From Falciphora oryzae (Eukaryota; Ascomycota; Sordariomycetes; Magnaporthales; Magnaporthaceae): a stretch of 64,000 nt of DNA. Shown in pieces: positions 34,681-45,300 of the stretch. How positions within the stretch are numbered: position 1 is the stretch's first letter; each line of letters opens with the position of its first letter. The DNA lies in NCBI GenBank assembly GCA_000733355.1, contig JNVV01000062.1, positions 28,661-92,660 on the forward strand, in the 5' to 3' direction. The notes below the pieces were generated by a model that worked only from the letters and a program-made list of their open reading frames with translations, searched no databases and had not been told where the DNA came from. Made by a program: the position numbers and the translations under genes.

Positions 34681-35045
34681 TTAGGGCAGGTTTGGTGGTA
34701 AATGGTTTTTTGGTTTTTTATTTTTTGCTAGTTTTTTGGTGCTTGGAAACCCCTTTACCAACAAGTGCATTTAAAAGCTTAAAACGTTTGGTTAAAAAAG
34801 AACTAACGTGGTTCACAAGCGAGTGGCGCACACAAGCGAGTGGCGCACTTGAAAAATGCATATTAAACAGCGTTTTTTTTCAATTAAATAACTCGCTCAA
34901 TTTGCGGCTAAATTCTACTAAAATTTAAACAGTTATATTTAACTGTAACGTGGTTTATCAGTGAGTGGCGCACATCAGCGAGTGGCGCGTTTTCTATCGC
35001 GATTCGCGTTTCCCACTTCCAACTTCAATTGCTTAACAACCACAA

Positions 35046-36663
35046 ATGGCATTAATATCCAACGAAGCTAGAATTGCTTTTGTAATACGGGCAATGCAAT
35101 TTAATGCGCAATTAAGCGTGCGTTCGGCCGCTAAAATCTACGACGTCCCCGGAACCACGCTACGTCGCCGACGCGCCGGCTAACCCGCTCGACGCGACAC
35201 GATGCCCAAATTACGGAAATTAACGGAATCCGAAGAGGAGGCGTTTGTTAAGTACATATTCGAGCTGGATTCCCGCGCATTTCCTCCCCGGCCTTTTGGT
35301 GTTGAAGATATGGCTAACCGACTGCTCGCCGAACGCGACGCGGGCACCGTTGGCAAGTGCTGGGTCGAAAGGTTCGTTAAACGCCGCGCAGAGCTTGGTA
35401 CGCGCTGGATTCGAAAGTACGACTACCAGAGGGCTAAGTGCGAAGATCCCAAGCTCGTTTTTGTATGGTTCGACTTTGTGCGGAACATTATCGACAAATA
35501 TGGCATTTAAGATAACGATATTTATAATTTCGACGAAACCGGCTTCTTTATGGGCATGATCGCGGCCGTTATGGTTATTACAACATCGGAAGGCCGTGGT
35601 AAAGCAAAGCTAGTCCAGCCTAGCAATCGGGAATAGGTTACAGTTATCCAAAGGGTCAACTGTTGCGGTTGGGCGATCCCCCCTTTTATTATCGTTAAAG
35701 GGCAGTACTATTTAGCCAATTGGTATTCGGAAACCGACCTTTTACGCGATTGGGTTATCGCAACAAATTCCAACGGGTGGATTACGAACGAGCTCGGCCT
35801 GGAATGGATCCGGTATTTCGATAAACACATTGCAGCTTATTTTACGGGGTTACATCGTTTGTTAGTGCTGGATGGCTACGAAAGCTACTATTTAACGGAT
35901 TTCGAGCTTTATTGCCAAGAATATAACATTATTACGCTTTGCATGCTTCCGCATTCGTTTCATTTCTTTTAGCCGCTTGACGTTGGGTGCTTTAGCCCAA
36001 TGAAAAAGGCGTACGGTCGATAAATCGAAAACCTAATAAGGTCGTACGTTAATTACGTGATTAAAGTCGAGTTCCTTTCGGCGTTTAAAGCGGCATTTTT
36101 TGCTTCTATAACTAAGGAAAATATCCAAAGAGGTTTCCGAAGGGCTGGCCTTATTCCTTTTAATCCGGATTTGGTTTTGGAAAAGCTGGATGTGAAGTTA
36201 CGGACTTTAACCCCTTTAAGGACGCCTTTAAACGATCCCGAACTTTGGATTTCCAAAACGCCCCGGATAGCTAGGGAAGCAATTTCGCAATCCGAATACA
36301 TTAAAACTCGGATTTCCAATTACTAGGGCAGCTTTCTAACATCTATGCTAGCGGCTGTGGACCAGTTTGCGAAAGGGGCTAAGGTAATTATGCATCGGGT
36401 TAACCTTTTAAAGGAAGAGTGTTTTAGGTTACGAAGGGCGAACGAAGTATTAAGCAAACGCCGGAGGGCTAAAAAAACACGTGTCCGATTTGGAAGGTTA
36501 CTTACTATCAACGAGGTACGAGATGTTTTGGACCAATAGGAGCTGGATGGATAGTTATAGTAAAAAATGCGCGATTATAGGGGTCAAAAAAGGAGGGCGA
36601 CGACGATTCGTCGGCGATGTGGCACTTGCGGCAAAACCGGACACAATGCGCGTACTTGTTAGG
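35046..36663 (+). pseudogene. RIP-damaged pogo/Fot transposase
   Basis: From ATG 35046 the frame shows a psq-type helix-turn-helix (SVRSAAKIYDVPGTTLRRR) and a CENP-B-type HTH. The DDE domain follows (DIYNFDETGFFMG; LLVLDGYESYY; PLDVGCFSP), and a C-terminal CCHC knuckle CGTCGKTGHNARTC. At least six in-frame TAA/TAG codons interrupt it, several where the family has Gln (CAG or CAA changed to TAG/TAA), the pattern expected of RIP. It cannot code an active enzyme. Confidence 0.85.
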
Positions 36664-36813
36664 AAGAAGTAGAAATGTCCGATGTATATAGTTCTGAGTA
36701 GTTTGAATGGATTCCTGGCGTTGTTGGGTTGGTATGCGCGTCGATTGTCGAATGGTTGAATTTGGGTGCGCCATTCGCTGATGTGCGCCATTCATTGATG
36801 AACTACGTTATAG

Positions 36814-36963
36814 TAAATCTAAATTAATTTTTTCAGATTTTTATTTTTACTTTTTTAAAGTTAGTTTTGCAAAATTGTAAAAAATTCACAGTGTTTTACA
36901 CAGTGTTTGAAACTAACCTTAAAAAGGAAATAATAAAAATCTGAAAAAATTAATTTAGATTTA
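36814..36963. mobile_element. 150-bp MITE-like foldback element nested in the right TIR
   Basis: The first and last 32 or so bases (TAAATCTAAATTAATTTTTT... / ...AAAAAATTAATTTAGATTTA) are perfect inverted copies and pairing continues with few mismatches to about 55 bases, leaving a loop of about 40. It interrupts the right terminal repeat of the pogo element: the left copy of that repeat lacks it. A TA duplication at the ends would fit a Tc1/mariner-type MITE. No coding capacity. Confidence 0.8.
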
Positions 36964-37260
36964 TTACATAATTAAATATAACTGTTTAAATTTTAGTAGA
37001 ATTTAGCTGCAAATTGAGCGAGTTATTTAATCGAAAAAAAACGCTGTTTAATATGCATTTTTCAAGTGCGCCACTCGCTTGTGTGCGCCACTCGCTTGTG
37101 AACCACGTTAATTAACAGTTAAAAATTTGTTTTTATTAAGTTTTGCAAAAATTACATCAGATTTAAATTTGGAAAAAACCGTCGGTTTATAGCTTTTGTA
37201 TGGAAAAAACAAAAAACACCTTTACCACCAAACACGCCCTTATTATAATAAAGTAGGTCC

Positions 37261-37437
37261 GTCCATCATTTGGGTGTTTTAATTTTTGAAACGGATTAAG
37301 TATCATCCTCAAACACTGCCCAAAGAGTTGATTTCCAGCTCAGTAACAAAGACAGCGAGTACCAGGTTATATCGATACCGGCCTTTGAACTCTAGGCCTA
37401 CCGAACGGTTGCATCGTTAAGACACGCCCCGAAACAT
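37261..37437 (+). repeat. Direct repeat, copy 1 (second copy 55895-56069)
   Basis: About 175 bp, roughly 80% alike by eye to 55895-56069, sharing the blocks TTTGGGTGTTTT, CACCAGGTTATATCGATACC-like sequence and CTACCGAACG. Each copy lies upstream of a plus-strand gene (HET gene; small gene at 56104). It may be an old segmental duplication or a shared leader. Confidence 0.75.
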
Positions 37438-37499
37438 TAATGTACCTACATGCTTTTCCAGCGCATTTTCCACGCCACCTACGGAATAACGTGGTTGCG

Positions 37500-37668
37500 A
37501 AAGAATAGTCTTTAAGCTTGATGTGACGTAGCGGTAATGAGTACCTAATTTATAGTGCCTATCCGGTGCCCGAGTTCGATTCCGGCTGTTGGTTCCGAGT
37601 AATTTTCCACCCACCGTTCCAGCAGTTCTAAGGCCTGGAACAGGTGGTGGAAGGGGCCCACTTTTTTA
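37500..37668 (+). mobile_element. tRNA-derived SINE-like segment
   Basis: An A-box-like TGACGTAGCGG (37525-37535) and a B-box-like AGTTCGATTCC (37574-37584) stand at tRNA spacing. The body behind them has an inverted repeat (about CCACCCACCGTTCCAG with CTGGAACAGGTGGTGG) and a T-run at the end. The A box looks like TGGCGCAGCGG with C-to-T/G-to-A changes. It does not fold into a complete functional tRNA. Ends not determined. Confidence 0.5.
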
Positions 37669-38012
37669 TTAGCTGGGATTTTCACAACCTAGCCTTGCAG
37701 AATCAACAAGCCTTGTTTAGCAAACATTTCTAATTTTCTGAACAAGCCTTGTACACCTCTACAGGTCTTGTTGGACACCTTTCATTTCCGAGACGGTGCT
37801 ACCTAGATGGTAGCACAGCATCCATACCGGCCTTTTGTCGGTAGAATTACCCCTCTTCCAGATAATATGTGCTCTTCCAAGGGATGACCCCGGCCCCCTC
37901 CAAACCTCAACACCAACATCCAATATTTGAGCCCAAACCCGGCCTTCGTTGACGTTCGATCAAAGAGCTTACTGCTATAGATCTATTCCCGTTAACCATT
38001 CAATCCAGTATA

Positions 38013-39009
38013 ATGGAAGCAGCTCGCCAGTATCTCGCATCTGGTAGGCACGGCCGCTATGGTATTGTGCCAGTCCGTGCCGCCCATACCATTGAGCCCA
38101 GCCAACCTGGGCACTCTTTTTCGCCCAAGCCCAGCACTTCGGACTACCGGCTTTGTGGAACATGTGTGCAATTAGACATGGAACACCTGCGGGAGCTCAG
38201 CGCCACGGGCGACCACGGTGGCACGCTTCTGAACCACAGGCTTGGCGGTATTTACAAGAACCGCGAGATATGCGACCTGTGTTGCGTCATGGACCAGGCC
38301 ATCAAAGACTATAGGGATACCGGACTTCATCCTCTCTGGGAATTCCCGCCACAATTTGTCATGGGATTTTATTCGGCCCTTCCAGATGACGCCAGAGTCC
38401 TCCTTCGGCTCCATTGCCTTGGCGGGCGCAGTTTTACCTGGTTTGGGGATGAAAGCTGGCGACGGAACTCCACATACGATCCCTGGAACCCAGGCTTTGC
38501 TATCGAAATCCTCGCGGAGGTCTCATCTGATCCCAAAAACCCAGAATTTCTACTCACTGGGATGATCAGCTTGTATCTCCGAGACGCCAAGCCAGGTATT
38601 TTCAAATCCCGCTATTGCTTCAAGATTTCCTTTCGGAGACCCAATCGGGATGTTTGAATAACAACTTCAATGAAAATGACACAGAAGACGAAATCTCCCA
38701 TATCGTCCCAAAACGCGCAAAAACCTCTCCAGATTCCGAAGAGACTATGCGCACAATAAAGTCCTGGTTGGATGTGTGCACCAGGAGCCACGGAACTTGC
38801 AAAGCAACGCGGAGACACCAAGCACCGCCACGGCTGATTGAAGTCTCGCCAGATCACAGCCTGGTCCGGTTGGTAGAATCGAATAATCTCCAGGAGCCGT
38901 TTTGCGCCCTGAGTTATTGCTGGGGAAACGTCGAATGCCTTACCACATCAAGGTCCAACTACCATGCTCTCCTCCAACGGATCCCTGTGGAGAAACTATG
39001 CCTTACTAT
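38013..39009 (+). pseudogene. HET-domain protein gene, 5' half (split by transposon)
   Basis: ATG 38013; probable exon 1 to 38595, GT-AG intron 38596-38684 (phase 1), exon 2 to 39009. The N-terminal part has Cys pairs (CGTCVQLD, CDLCCVMD), then the first HET box FCALSYCWG and RIPVEKL. At 39010 the coding stops at the terminal repeat of a Mutator-like element, preceded by the target duplication CCTTACTAT. The rest of the gene resumes at 49779. HET proteins take part in heterokaryon incompatibility and other nonself-triggered cell-death reactions in filamentous ascomycetes. The gene is disrupted here. Confidence 0.88.
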
Positions 39010-39294
39010 GGGAGTGTCTATCCAGCCCCTGCGTTTGGCTATTTGGCCCCAAGATAGTGGATCCACTGTGCGGATTATAATTAGATTCGACTTTTCATGT
39101 ATTTCCCACCCAAATAATCCCTGCTCCCGAATCCCCGGATGTACCGATCAAAGCGCTACGGTCTATCGCCTAACTCCTTACTTTTCCAATTAAGATTTTC
39201 CCCCACAACAACGCATGCACAACAACAACAACCCTCCGTACCGCCTTTTTGAAGCTATTCCCACGCACCCACGCACGCTAACAACGCTATCGCT

Positions 39295-41719
39295 ATGGAG
39301 TTCCCTGCTACTTACGCGACCGCCGACGAGGCTACGGCCGCTTTAAAAAGCCAGGCGCACGCTGCAGGCTACGAGATAATCCTCCGGGACAAGTACGTCG
39401 GCGCTGACGGCGTCGTTTTTTGCGTTCGATTCCGGTGCGGGAGAGGCCGTTCCGTGGCCTCCTCGGCCTTGCCCGCCACCTATAAGAATAAACGTTGGCG
39501 GACGGCGACTAAGATGACAGGCTGCCTTTTCCGCACGAGTATTAAGCGCTTGAATACGGGCAAATGGGTCGTCGAGCTTCCGAGCGGAGATTACAACCAT
39601 GATCTTGCCGATTTTTTAGCCTCGTTTTTTGCCTACCGGCGAAGCAATTTCGAAAAGCATAAGCAACGGATATTGCCTTTTTGGAGGGCCGGCGCGCGCC
39701 TTAAAGCGATTATCGCGGCCTTGGAGGAGGAGGCAAAGGAGATAGGCCGGCCCGTTGCCTTTACCTATAAGGATTTCGTTAATTGCCTGCAAATCTATCG
39801 GCGAAAGGAGCTTAAAGGCAGAACCCCAATTGCGTGGCTTTACGACGTAATCCCCTTTTTTCCTTTTGCTATCGCTTTCCCTATTAAAATATATGCTAAC
39901 CTATATATCCTAATAGCAATTAAATAATCCCGCTAATTACTTTTATCGAAATTTCCGCAACGAATAAGGCCGCGTTTTGTGCCTTTTTATCGCGCCCAAA
40001 TCGGCCTTCCCTTTCTATCGATCCGCCCCTAACCTCCTCGCTTTCGATTGCACTTATAAAACGAACCGATTTAACTTTCCCCTGCTTAATATTTGCGGTA
40101 TTTTGCTTTATAAACGAAGCTTTTTTTTAGCTGCGGCGTTCGTTAACGCGGAAAAGGAAAAACAATATCGTTGGGCACTCCGGGTGCTGGGAGAGTATTT
40201 GCAAAAGGAGGACCTACCGTACCTAAAATTCGTGATTACGGATCGAGAGTTGGCCCTAATTAACGCCTTTAAACGCAACGCCGGCTTCTATTTAGTGCCA
40301 CGTATCCTTTGCCGTTAGCACGTTAATATAAACGTGCTCGCCAAAACCAAGCGCTTTTTCCCGCCCGCCCAAAGGCAGGCTGACGGCTCGATCGAGCGGC
40401 ACCCTCGTTTTTAGTCGTTTTTGCAAGCGTGGAACGATTTTTTGGCCTTACCTACGGAAGCGGTTTACGAAAAGCGTTTGAAAGATTTCCAAAGGCCCGG
40501 TAAATACGCGGAGGGCGCTATGCTTTATACCGTAAGCACGTGGCTTAATCCTTATAAGGAACAACTCGTGGGCGCCTGGGTTAACGCCTTACGGTACTAC
40601 GGATACCGCACAACCTCGATCGTTAAGTCCCTTTACGCCGGCATAAAAACCTTTATCAATAAAGCCGGCGGCGACCTGGCAACGGTTTATAAAAGGTTGC
40701 GCCTTTATTGGAGGACCTAGGCGAGTACTGTCGAGTTATTGCGAGCAACCCAGTTTAATAAAATGCCGTTTAGCTATAAAATAGTGCTATTTTTTACGGT
40801 AAGGACTCTTTTTGTGCACTAAGCCCTCCGCCTCGTTAAGATAGAAAAGTCGGCGATCCCCGATCAGCCTCGCAGTAACCGGTGGGATCTGCCACCGCTT
40901 ACGCCGGGCAACGGCCTATGCGATTGCACGATTACGGCAACCCACGGCCTGCCCTGCCGCTACGTTGTTTTCCGCCATTTGCAGGAAGATCTGCCGTTGG
41001 AGATTACCCAATTCGATCCTTTTTGGTGGTGGCACCCTTATGAGGGACAGGGAGCCAACGAGGTAAGCCCTGCTTCCTTTAACGACGAAGGACATTTATC
41101 GCCACCTCCGCCACCGCCTGGACCTATAGATCCGTTGGTTATCCGGAATAAGGGCAGGCCTAAGGGCTCGATCGCAATAGGGCCGGGGGCTAACTTAATA
41201 AGGCGGTTGCCAAATGCCTACGAGATTGCGGGCCTCGAGGAGGCCCGGGATGCTTTGCCGCCCTTAACGGCCCCCTTTGCAGTAGGCAGGGCCCTTGTTA
41301 GCAGGGGATCTTCCCTGGCACGTAACGAGGCCCCCACGTCGTCTGCCCCTGAACTGGGCCTGCTTAAACCCGGGCCCGAGTTACGCCCTGCTAATTTGGC
41401 AGGGCGCGCCTCCGCCGTTGACCTGACAAGGTTAAGCCGACCCCCAGCCTTAAAGGATCTCTCCCACCCCCTCGATCTCTACGAACCAGGCACGGCCGCA
41501 TTACGGCGCTTAGCACGCCTTTTTGCCCGCCTCGCCGACGAGGTTGACGACGAGGTACTTGAGGCCGCGTTTTCGCAAATGACGCTTCCAGATAATGAAT
41601 ATAACGATATTCCGGTAATAAACGAGGGGGATTTTGACCGTATAGTTGAAGAGGCGCTTTTACAGGCTAAATTGGGCGCCCAGGAGACCCAGGAATGCAT
41701 TGTTGTTGAAGCCTTTTAG
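39295..41719 (+). pseudogene. MULE transposase (FAR1-like), broken
   Basis: Starts MEFPATYATADEATAALKSQ (39295) with a FAR1-type DNA-binding region (GVVFCVRFRCGRGR, KMTGCLFRTSI). The MULE core includes LLAFDCTYKTNRFNFPLLNI and FVITDRELALINAFK, and a SWIM-type zinc finger CDCTITATHGLPCRY follows near 40920. A Pro-rich tail ends at 41719. It is broken by in-frame stops and frame changes near 39925, 40317, 40412 and 40718. Similar two-finger organisation is known for fungal Hop-type MULEs. Confidence 0.85.
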
Positions 41720-41750
41720 AAGATGACTTTGAGCATAAAAAGATTATTAC

Positions 41751-42050
41751 TGTTGGATTGCACTGGCCTGTGCAGGCAATCGGCAGAGCTCAGAAAGGGC
41801 CGGATCCTCCTGTCCCGTGATCTCTGATCACGGGATCCGAGGACCCGCAAGCCCGCGGAGGTTGGGAGCAGGGGAGGGCCCCTTTGGTAATCTGGATCGT
41901 GTATATATAGCCTCCCTTCTACTCCCTCTCTGGCAGATAGATTCCTCTCCTCTGTATGCACAAGAATAAATTGATCCTCTGATATAAAGGATCATTGTTC
42001 ACCTTCTTTGGAAATCTCCGAACCCAACAAAAGTACCACTCCTACCAACA
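41751..42050 (+). repeat. 5' LTR of copia element
   Basis: 300 bp, TGTTGG to CCAACA. A TATA-like GTATATATA stands near 41910. It differs from the 3' LTR at 18 sites; at six of these (all in its inner half) this copy carries A where the other has G. Confidence 0.95.
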
Positions 42051-42379
42051 CTAATCAGTATTGCCCCAAAGCAATACAGAGAAGCAAGGTAAAGGGTCCC
42101 TTTGGAAACCCCGACCTATCCTGCAGGCCAAAGCGGTTTCCGACTGGATCTGGAGCAAAAAACCCCCAATCTCCCGCTCGGTAGCGCATTCAAAGAAAAC
42201 CGGCAAAACTCTCCTAAAAACCCCGACCTGTCCGGCAAGCTCGAGCGGTTTCCGGTTAAAAGATTTAACGATTTTCGCGGAAGGCGTTGCGTAATCCCCG
42301 GAAACCCCGACCTATCCTGCAGGCTCGAGCGGCTTTTGGATCAAAAAATCACCCCAAGCAATATCGCTTGCCAACCCCC

Positions 42380-45300
42380 GATAACATATCCGGATTAACC
42401 AACCCGGACGATAACGAGCGCAAAAAGCAAAAGATTTTGGATTAGGAGCTCCTAAACGCACTTAAGGACTTTAGTCTGCCGAAAACTATCCTCGCCGTAT
42501 GCGATCTACAATTTTACAACGAGCAGAACTTTACGCTAGGATACTTACCAAACAACGCATCCAACGAGCGCCGAAACACTTGGATCATTAAAACGATAAT
42601 CGCAAACAAACCATACAAAAGCGAAAACCTATTTGCTACTTACCTCAAAAACTTTAAAGGATGAACCCAGCAATACTTTAAAGATATTGATATCCGGATT
42701 ACACGAGCGTTTAAAGCCTTTTTAACAAAAAAAAGGATCACCTTCCCAGGCTATACAACGCTCAAAATTACCATCCGTTTCGCAAAACTCATTACAAAAA
42801 CAGCGGTACAAAACGCGGCGATCGAAAAAACATAAAACCCCCAATTTCCCAATCACAAAACGAACGTAAAAACCGAAACCAATCAACTGGCCGAAGCCTT
42901 TACTTCGGACCAACCCCTTCAATTACCGCCCTTTTTAAACCCCAAACGGTTAACAAACGAAATACCGATTTCGCAATCCCATAAACCAAATCGCGGTAAT
43001 CCTACGACGGGTGGAACTAGCCCATAGCTAAATTTGCCGACCCAACTTTAGGCAACCCTACCACTGCTTCGACAACTAAAAGAAAAAAGGTTTACAAATT
43101 ACAACGATTTCGGTAACCCTTTCCAAAAACAGACGAAACCCACGGCCGCGGCGGTCAGCCATAAACGCCACCACCAGGCGTACTTGGAAGCCTAGGCGCG
43201 GCTAACCGACGGAATAACGCGCTAACGATTACGCCTCGAAACCCCAATGCCAGCCCGGTACGAAACAACACCTCCACCACTATCTAACTACCGGAAGCTC
43301 CCACCGGTTAAAATCCCTAATGCTATAATCGATACGAGCATAATAAAGGCGTTTAAATAAGTATAGGATAAAAAGCATAGCTACACAAAGGAATAGTACG
43401 ATATCCTCGATAATAAGGTCCTATTTTTCACGGACACATGCGAAATGCTTGGGATTCCCCTTCCACAACTCCATACGCTTTTCCCATTAACCTTACGGGG
43501 CCGTATTGCTTGATACTTTACCTTTAAGATAAGTAAAGGTTATACCTTTAAAGCGATTTACCTAGCCTTCTAAAAGCATTTCGACACTAAGGTTAACAAA
43601 CAACAATACTACACAAATTGGAGCTCGATCACCTTCCAAACTGTACGTTTTAAAAGCGGAAACGCAGATAAATCCAATATAAAAGTATTGCAAATCCTGC
43701 TCGATAAATTCCAAATTTGCCAACGAGCATTAGGACCTGCTTACTAAAAAGATCACTAGCTCGTAACAAGCACCATCCGTATAATCCAAGGAATTCCTAA
43801 GCTAAAAATGGCCCTTTCCAAACCCGAAAAAACCTTTAAAGGCTTGGCCTCCCAGTTTAAAAGCACGATGCAAATGGAAAAAAACGTTAGTATATTAGGC
43901 ATCCATTTTGTGGAACGACGATTCGGAAACGCTACTCGCCCCGATTACCGCACAAGCATTCGAAACAACTTCCGATCCGGAAAACCCGGGAAGCGAAAGC
44001 TAAAGTGCTGGACGTGCGGCAAACTAGGATACCGTTCTAAAAATTACACGCCCAAAGAACAAAAGCAAGCCAAAAAGCTGTAGAAACGAAGGCGAAAAGC
44101 TCGCGGCGAGCCAAGGAAAGGGTACAAATAATTCTTCGCAATTTACGAATTTAATAGCAGCGACGAGGAAGACTAGGAAACCGCGTTTAAAAATACCCCC
44201 GATTATACAACGGATAACGAATATAATTTAGTAAATACCCATTTTATAACACTAGCTACGGTAATATACTTCGCTAATAAAGCTTTCCTATACCGCCTTT
44301 ACGGTACCAAAACGCCGAATTTAAATAAAAAGGAACCCACGGTACTAATAAAGCAGGTACTTGTCCAATACATGCTTATAACCACCGACAAATGGTACGG
44401 CATCATCCCCGACACCGGCGCGGTAGAAGTATCAACTGCCGAAACGACCCAATTCCAAACTTTGTAACGCTATTTGCCTAATTTTTTTTTAGATACCACC
44501 AGGAAGAAAAAACGCGTGCGCTTTGGATCCGGAAAAGCCATTTCCAGCATAAGAAAAATCATCCTACCGACCCCGATAGGCACTATTACATTCCATATAA
44601 TGCCTACGCCAACCCCGTTCCTCCTTTGCATCGACGATATGGATACGTTCGAGGTATACCTTAATAACACCCGCAACGAGCTAATAACCAAGCAAGGCAA
44701 GCGCGTTCCAATTATAAAACGCTACGGCTACCCTTAATTCTTTCTAAACGAAATTAGCTACGTTACGATAAGCATTTCGTTTATAATAAAACCAAAAAGC
44801 GTAAAAGCAACGTATTTTACGGAAGCTAAGCTTAAACGCGTTCACAAACGCTTTAAGCACCCCTTTATCGAACGACTTTGGACTGTTTTCCAACGAACTG
44901 GCTACGAAACTAATCGCAACGCTTTGGAAATAATTAAACGCGTATGCCATTTCTACCAAATCAAAGCACCCGCACAATAACGGTTCCGGTTCACGCTTAA
45001 AAAAAACATCGATTTTAACTATAAAATTGTCGTTAACGTAATATATCTAAACGGCAAACCAATATTTTATATAATCGATACGAACATAGCATTTAACGCC
45101 GCAACGTTCCTAAAGGACATAAGCGCAAAAAAAACTTAGGAAGCTTTCAAACGCTGCTGGTTGGATACTTATTTGGGGCCCCCAAACGTTATATCTTACG
45201 ACGTAGGTACTAACTTTATAACGAACGAATTCCAAACGGAAACAAAGCTTTTTGGGATTACCTACAACCAAATCCCGATCGAAACGCATTAATTAATAAG

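Larger units (their letters stand above)
34681..37242 (+). mobile_element. Tc1/mariner pogo/Fot-type DNA transposon with long TIRs
   Basis: The two ends are inverted copies: the left end (TTAGGGCAGGTTTGGTGG) matches the reverse complement of the right end (TAAGGGCGTGTTTGGTGG), next to a TA-rich target. The similarity goes on, in patches, for about 300 bp. The subterminal part holds repeats of a GCGAGTGGCGCAC motif, twice in tandem at 34818-34848 and again near 34965-34990, mirrored near 36770-36800 and 37065-37100. The interior codes a damaged transposase. Exact ends are uncertain by a few bases because the outermost bases have mutated. Confidence 0.85.

Noticed and set aside
34800..37110. 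Repeated GCGAGTGGCGCAC units as a CRISPR-like array
   Set aside because: They are few, mirrored at both ends of a transposon, without regular spacers, and the organism is a fungus.
37525..37600. Functional tRNA gene
   Set aside because: A and B boxes are present but acceptor and anticodon stems do not pair, so it is reported as SINE-like instead.
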